Assembly (NCBI GenBank): GCA_020247055.1
Contig: JADCJL010000143.1
Coordinates: 1 to 45,781 of the forward strand
Direction of reading: 5' to 3'
DNA: 45,781 bases
DNA from: Acidobacteriaceae bacterium
GTDB lineage: Bacteria; Acidobacteriota; Terriglobia; Bryobacterales; Bryobacteraceae
Shown here: positions 45,399 to 45,781 of the stretch, one piece after another
Numbering within the stretch: the stretch's first letter is position 1
Layout: every line of letters begins with the position of its first letter
Program-made: the position numbers and the translations under genes
The notes under the pieces: generated by a model
What the model was told of the DNA's origin: nothing
The model's input: the letters and a program-made list of their open reading frames with translations, nothing else
Databases searched by the model: none

Positions 45399-45781
45399 AT
45401 GCGCGCCCTTTTCCTCCTCCTGTCGCCCCTCCTGAGTTGGGGCGCCTGCCCGGAAGTTCGCGTCCTTACCTATAACATCCACCACGGCGAAGGCATCGAC
45501 GGCCGCTTCGACCTCCAACGCATCGCCCGCGTCATCCAAAACACCCACGCCGACATCGTCGCCCTCCAGGAGGTCGACCAGCGCACCAACCGCATCCGCG
45601 GCATCGACACCCTCGCCGAACTCGCCCGCATGACCGGCCTCCAGCCCCTCTTCGGCAAGTCGATGAACTACGACCGCGGCGAATACGGCAACGCCCTCCT
45701 CATCCGCGGCGTCATCCATAACCACAGCGTCCACCCCATCCCCACCTCCCCCGGCCGCGAACCCCGCTCCATCCTCCGCGC
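45399..45781 (+). CDS. Endonuclease/exonuclease/phosphatase family protein, partial
   Basis: Only the first 127 codons are in the window. The signal peptide MRALFLLLSPLLSWGA is followed by VRVLTYNIHHGEGIDG, a typical opening of the EEP (DNase I-like) fold. The metal-binding glutamate lies in DIVALQEVDQ, followed by NYDRGEYGNALLIRG. This subgroup is often exported and acts on phosphodiesters or phosphoinositide-like substrates; the exact one is unknown. It starts 16 bases after the Fpg/Nei stop. CACAAT six bases before the ATG could be a -10, and no Shine-Dalgarno sequence is evident. Confidence 0.88.
   Translation, partial: MRALFLLLSPLLSWGACPEVRVLTYNIHHGEGIDGRFDLQRIARVIQNTHADIVALQEVDQRTNRIRGIDTLAELARMTGLQPLFGKSMNYDRGEYGNALLIRGVIHNHSVHPIPTSPGREPRSILR

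Overview
The window looks like chromosomal DNA of an acidobacterium close to Solibacter/Bryobacter (Bryobacterales). The markers are a TIGR03437-type C-terminal domain (a family named for Solibacter), an Oar-like TonB-dependent receptor with an N-terminal carboxypeptidase-regulatory-like domain, two sets of DUF1549/DUF1553 plus DUF1501 proteins, CRTAC1/ASPIC-UnbV proteins and very high GC. This assignment is inferred from domain content only. Coding density is extreme: 28 complete and 2 partial protein genes plus one small protein gene. I see no tRNA, rRNA, CRISPR array, insertion sequence or phage gene.

Layout. 1-700 (-) is the start of a membrane glycosyltransferase cut by the window edge. 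729-7165 (+) is a run of MBL/beta-CASP nuclease, PSD1-type cytochrome protein, DUF1501 protein and MFS transporter. 7116-16346 (-) is a four-gene exported/redox cluster: CHRD protein, TPR/FG-GAP protein, membrane pentaheme cytochrome with TPRs, CRTAC1 protein. Glycerol kinase (-) and a small conserved protein (+) diverge at 17.9 kb. 18366-23253 (-) holds a UbiD-family decarboxylase and a TonB-dependent receptor. 23265-25963 (+) holds fabG and the agmatine-to-putrescine pair aguB-aguA. 25960-28684 (-) holds a metallophosphoesterase and a secreted protein of unknown function. 28724-30457 (+) is an NfrB-like glycosyltransferase with a C-terminal MshEN-like domain. 30454-38629 (-) is a six-gene run: HAD phosphatase, DUF1549/DUF1553, DUF1501, Ig-like/propeller protein, DinB-like protein, aldose epimerase. 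38628-40657 (+) is an MFS transporter with a cyanophycinase-like peptidase. 40634-43149 (-) holds a 62-residue protein gene behind a near-perfect sigma-54 promoter and an LssY_C/outer-membrane-barrel protein. 43167-45781 (+) is an FHA-transmembrane-lytic transglycosylase fusion, an Fpg/Nei glycosylase and the start of an endonuclease/exonuclease/phosphatase-family protein.

Themes. Much of the content is cell-envelope or exported: secreted cytochromes, repeat proteins, outer-membrane barrels, sugar transport and modification, murein turnover. Genes within operons overlap by 1-4 bases or are separated by a few. All six divergent pairs start within 39 bases of each other (one pair shares bases), mostly without a Shine-Dalgarno sequence and often with a -10-like hexamer 5-10 bases before the start codon, which suggests bidirectional promoters and leaderless mRNAs. 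Four of the five convergent pairs overlap and the fifth is 8 bases apart, leaving no room for intergenic terminators. The most promising undescribed items are the sigma-54-driven 62-residue protein, the CHRD/FG-GAP/pentaheme/CRTAC1 operon, and two signal-coupled envelope enzymes: a probable c-di-GMP-binding glycosyltransferase and an FHA-linked lytic transglycosylase.
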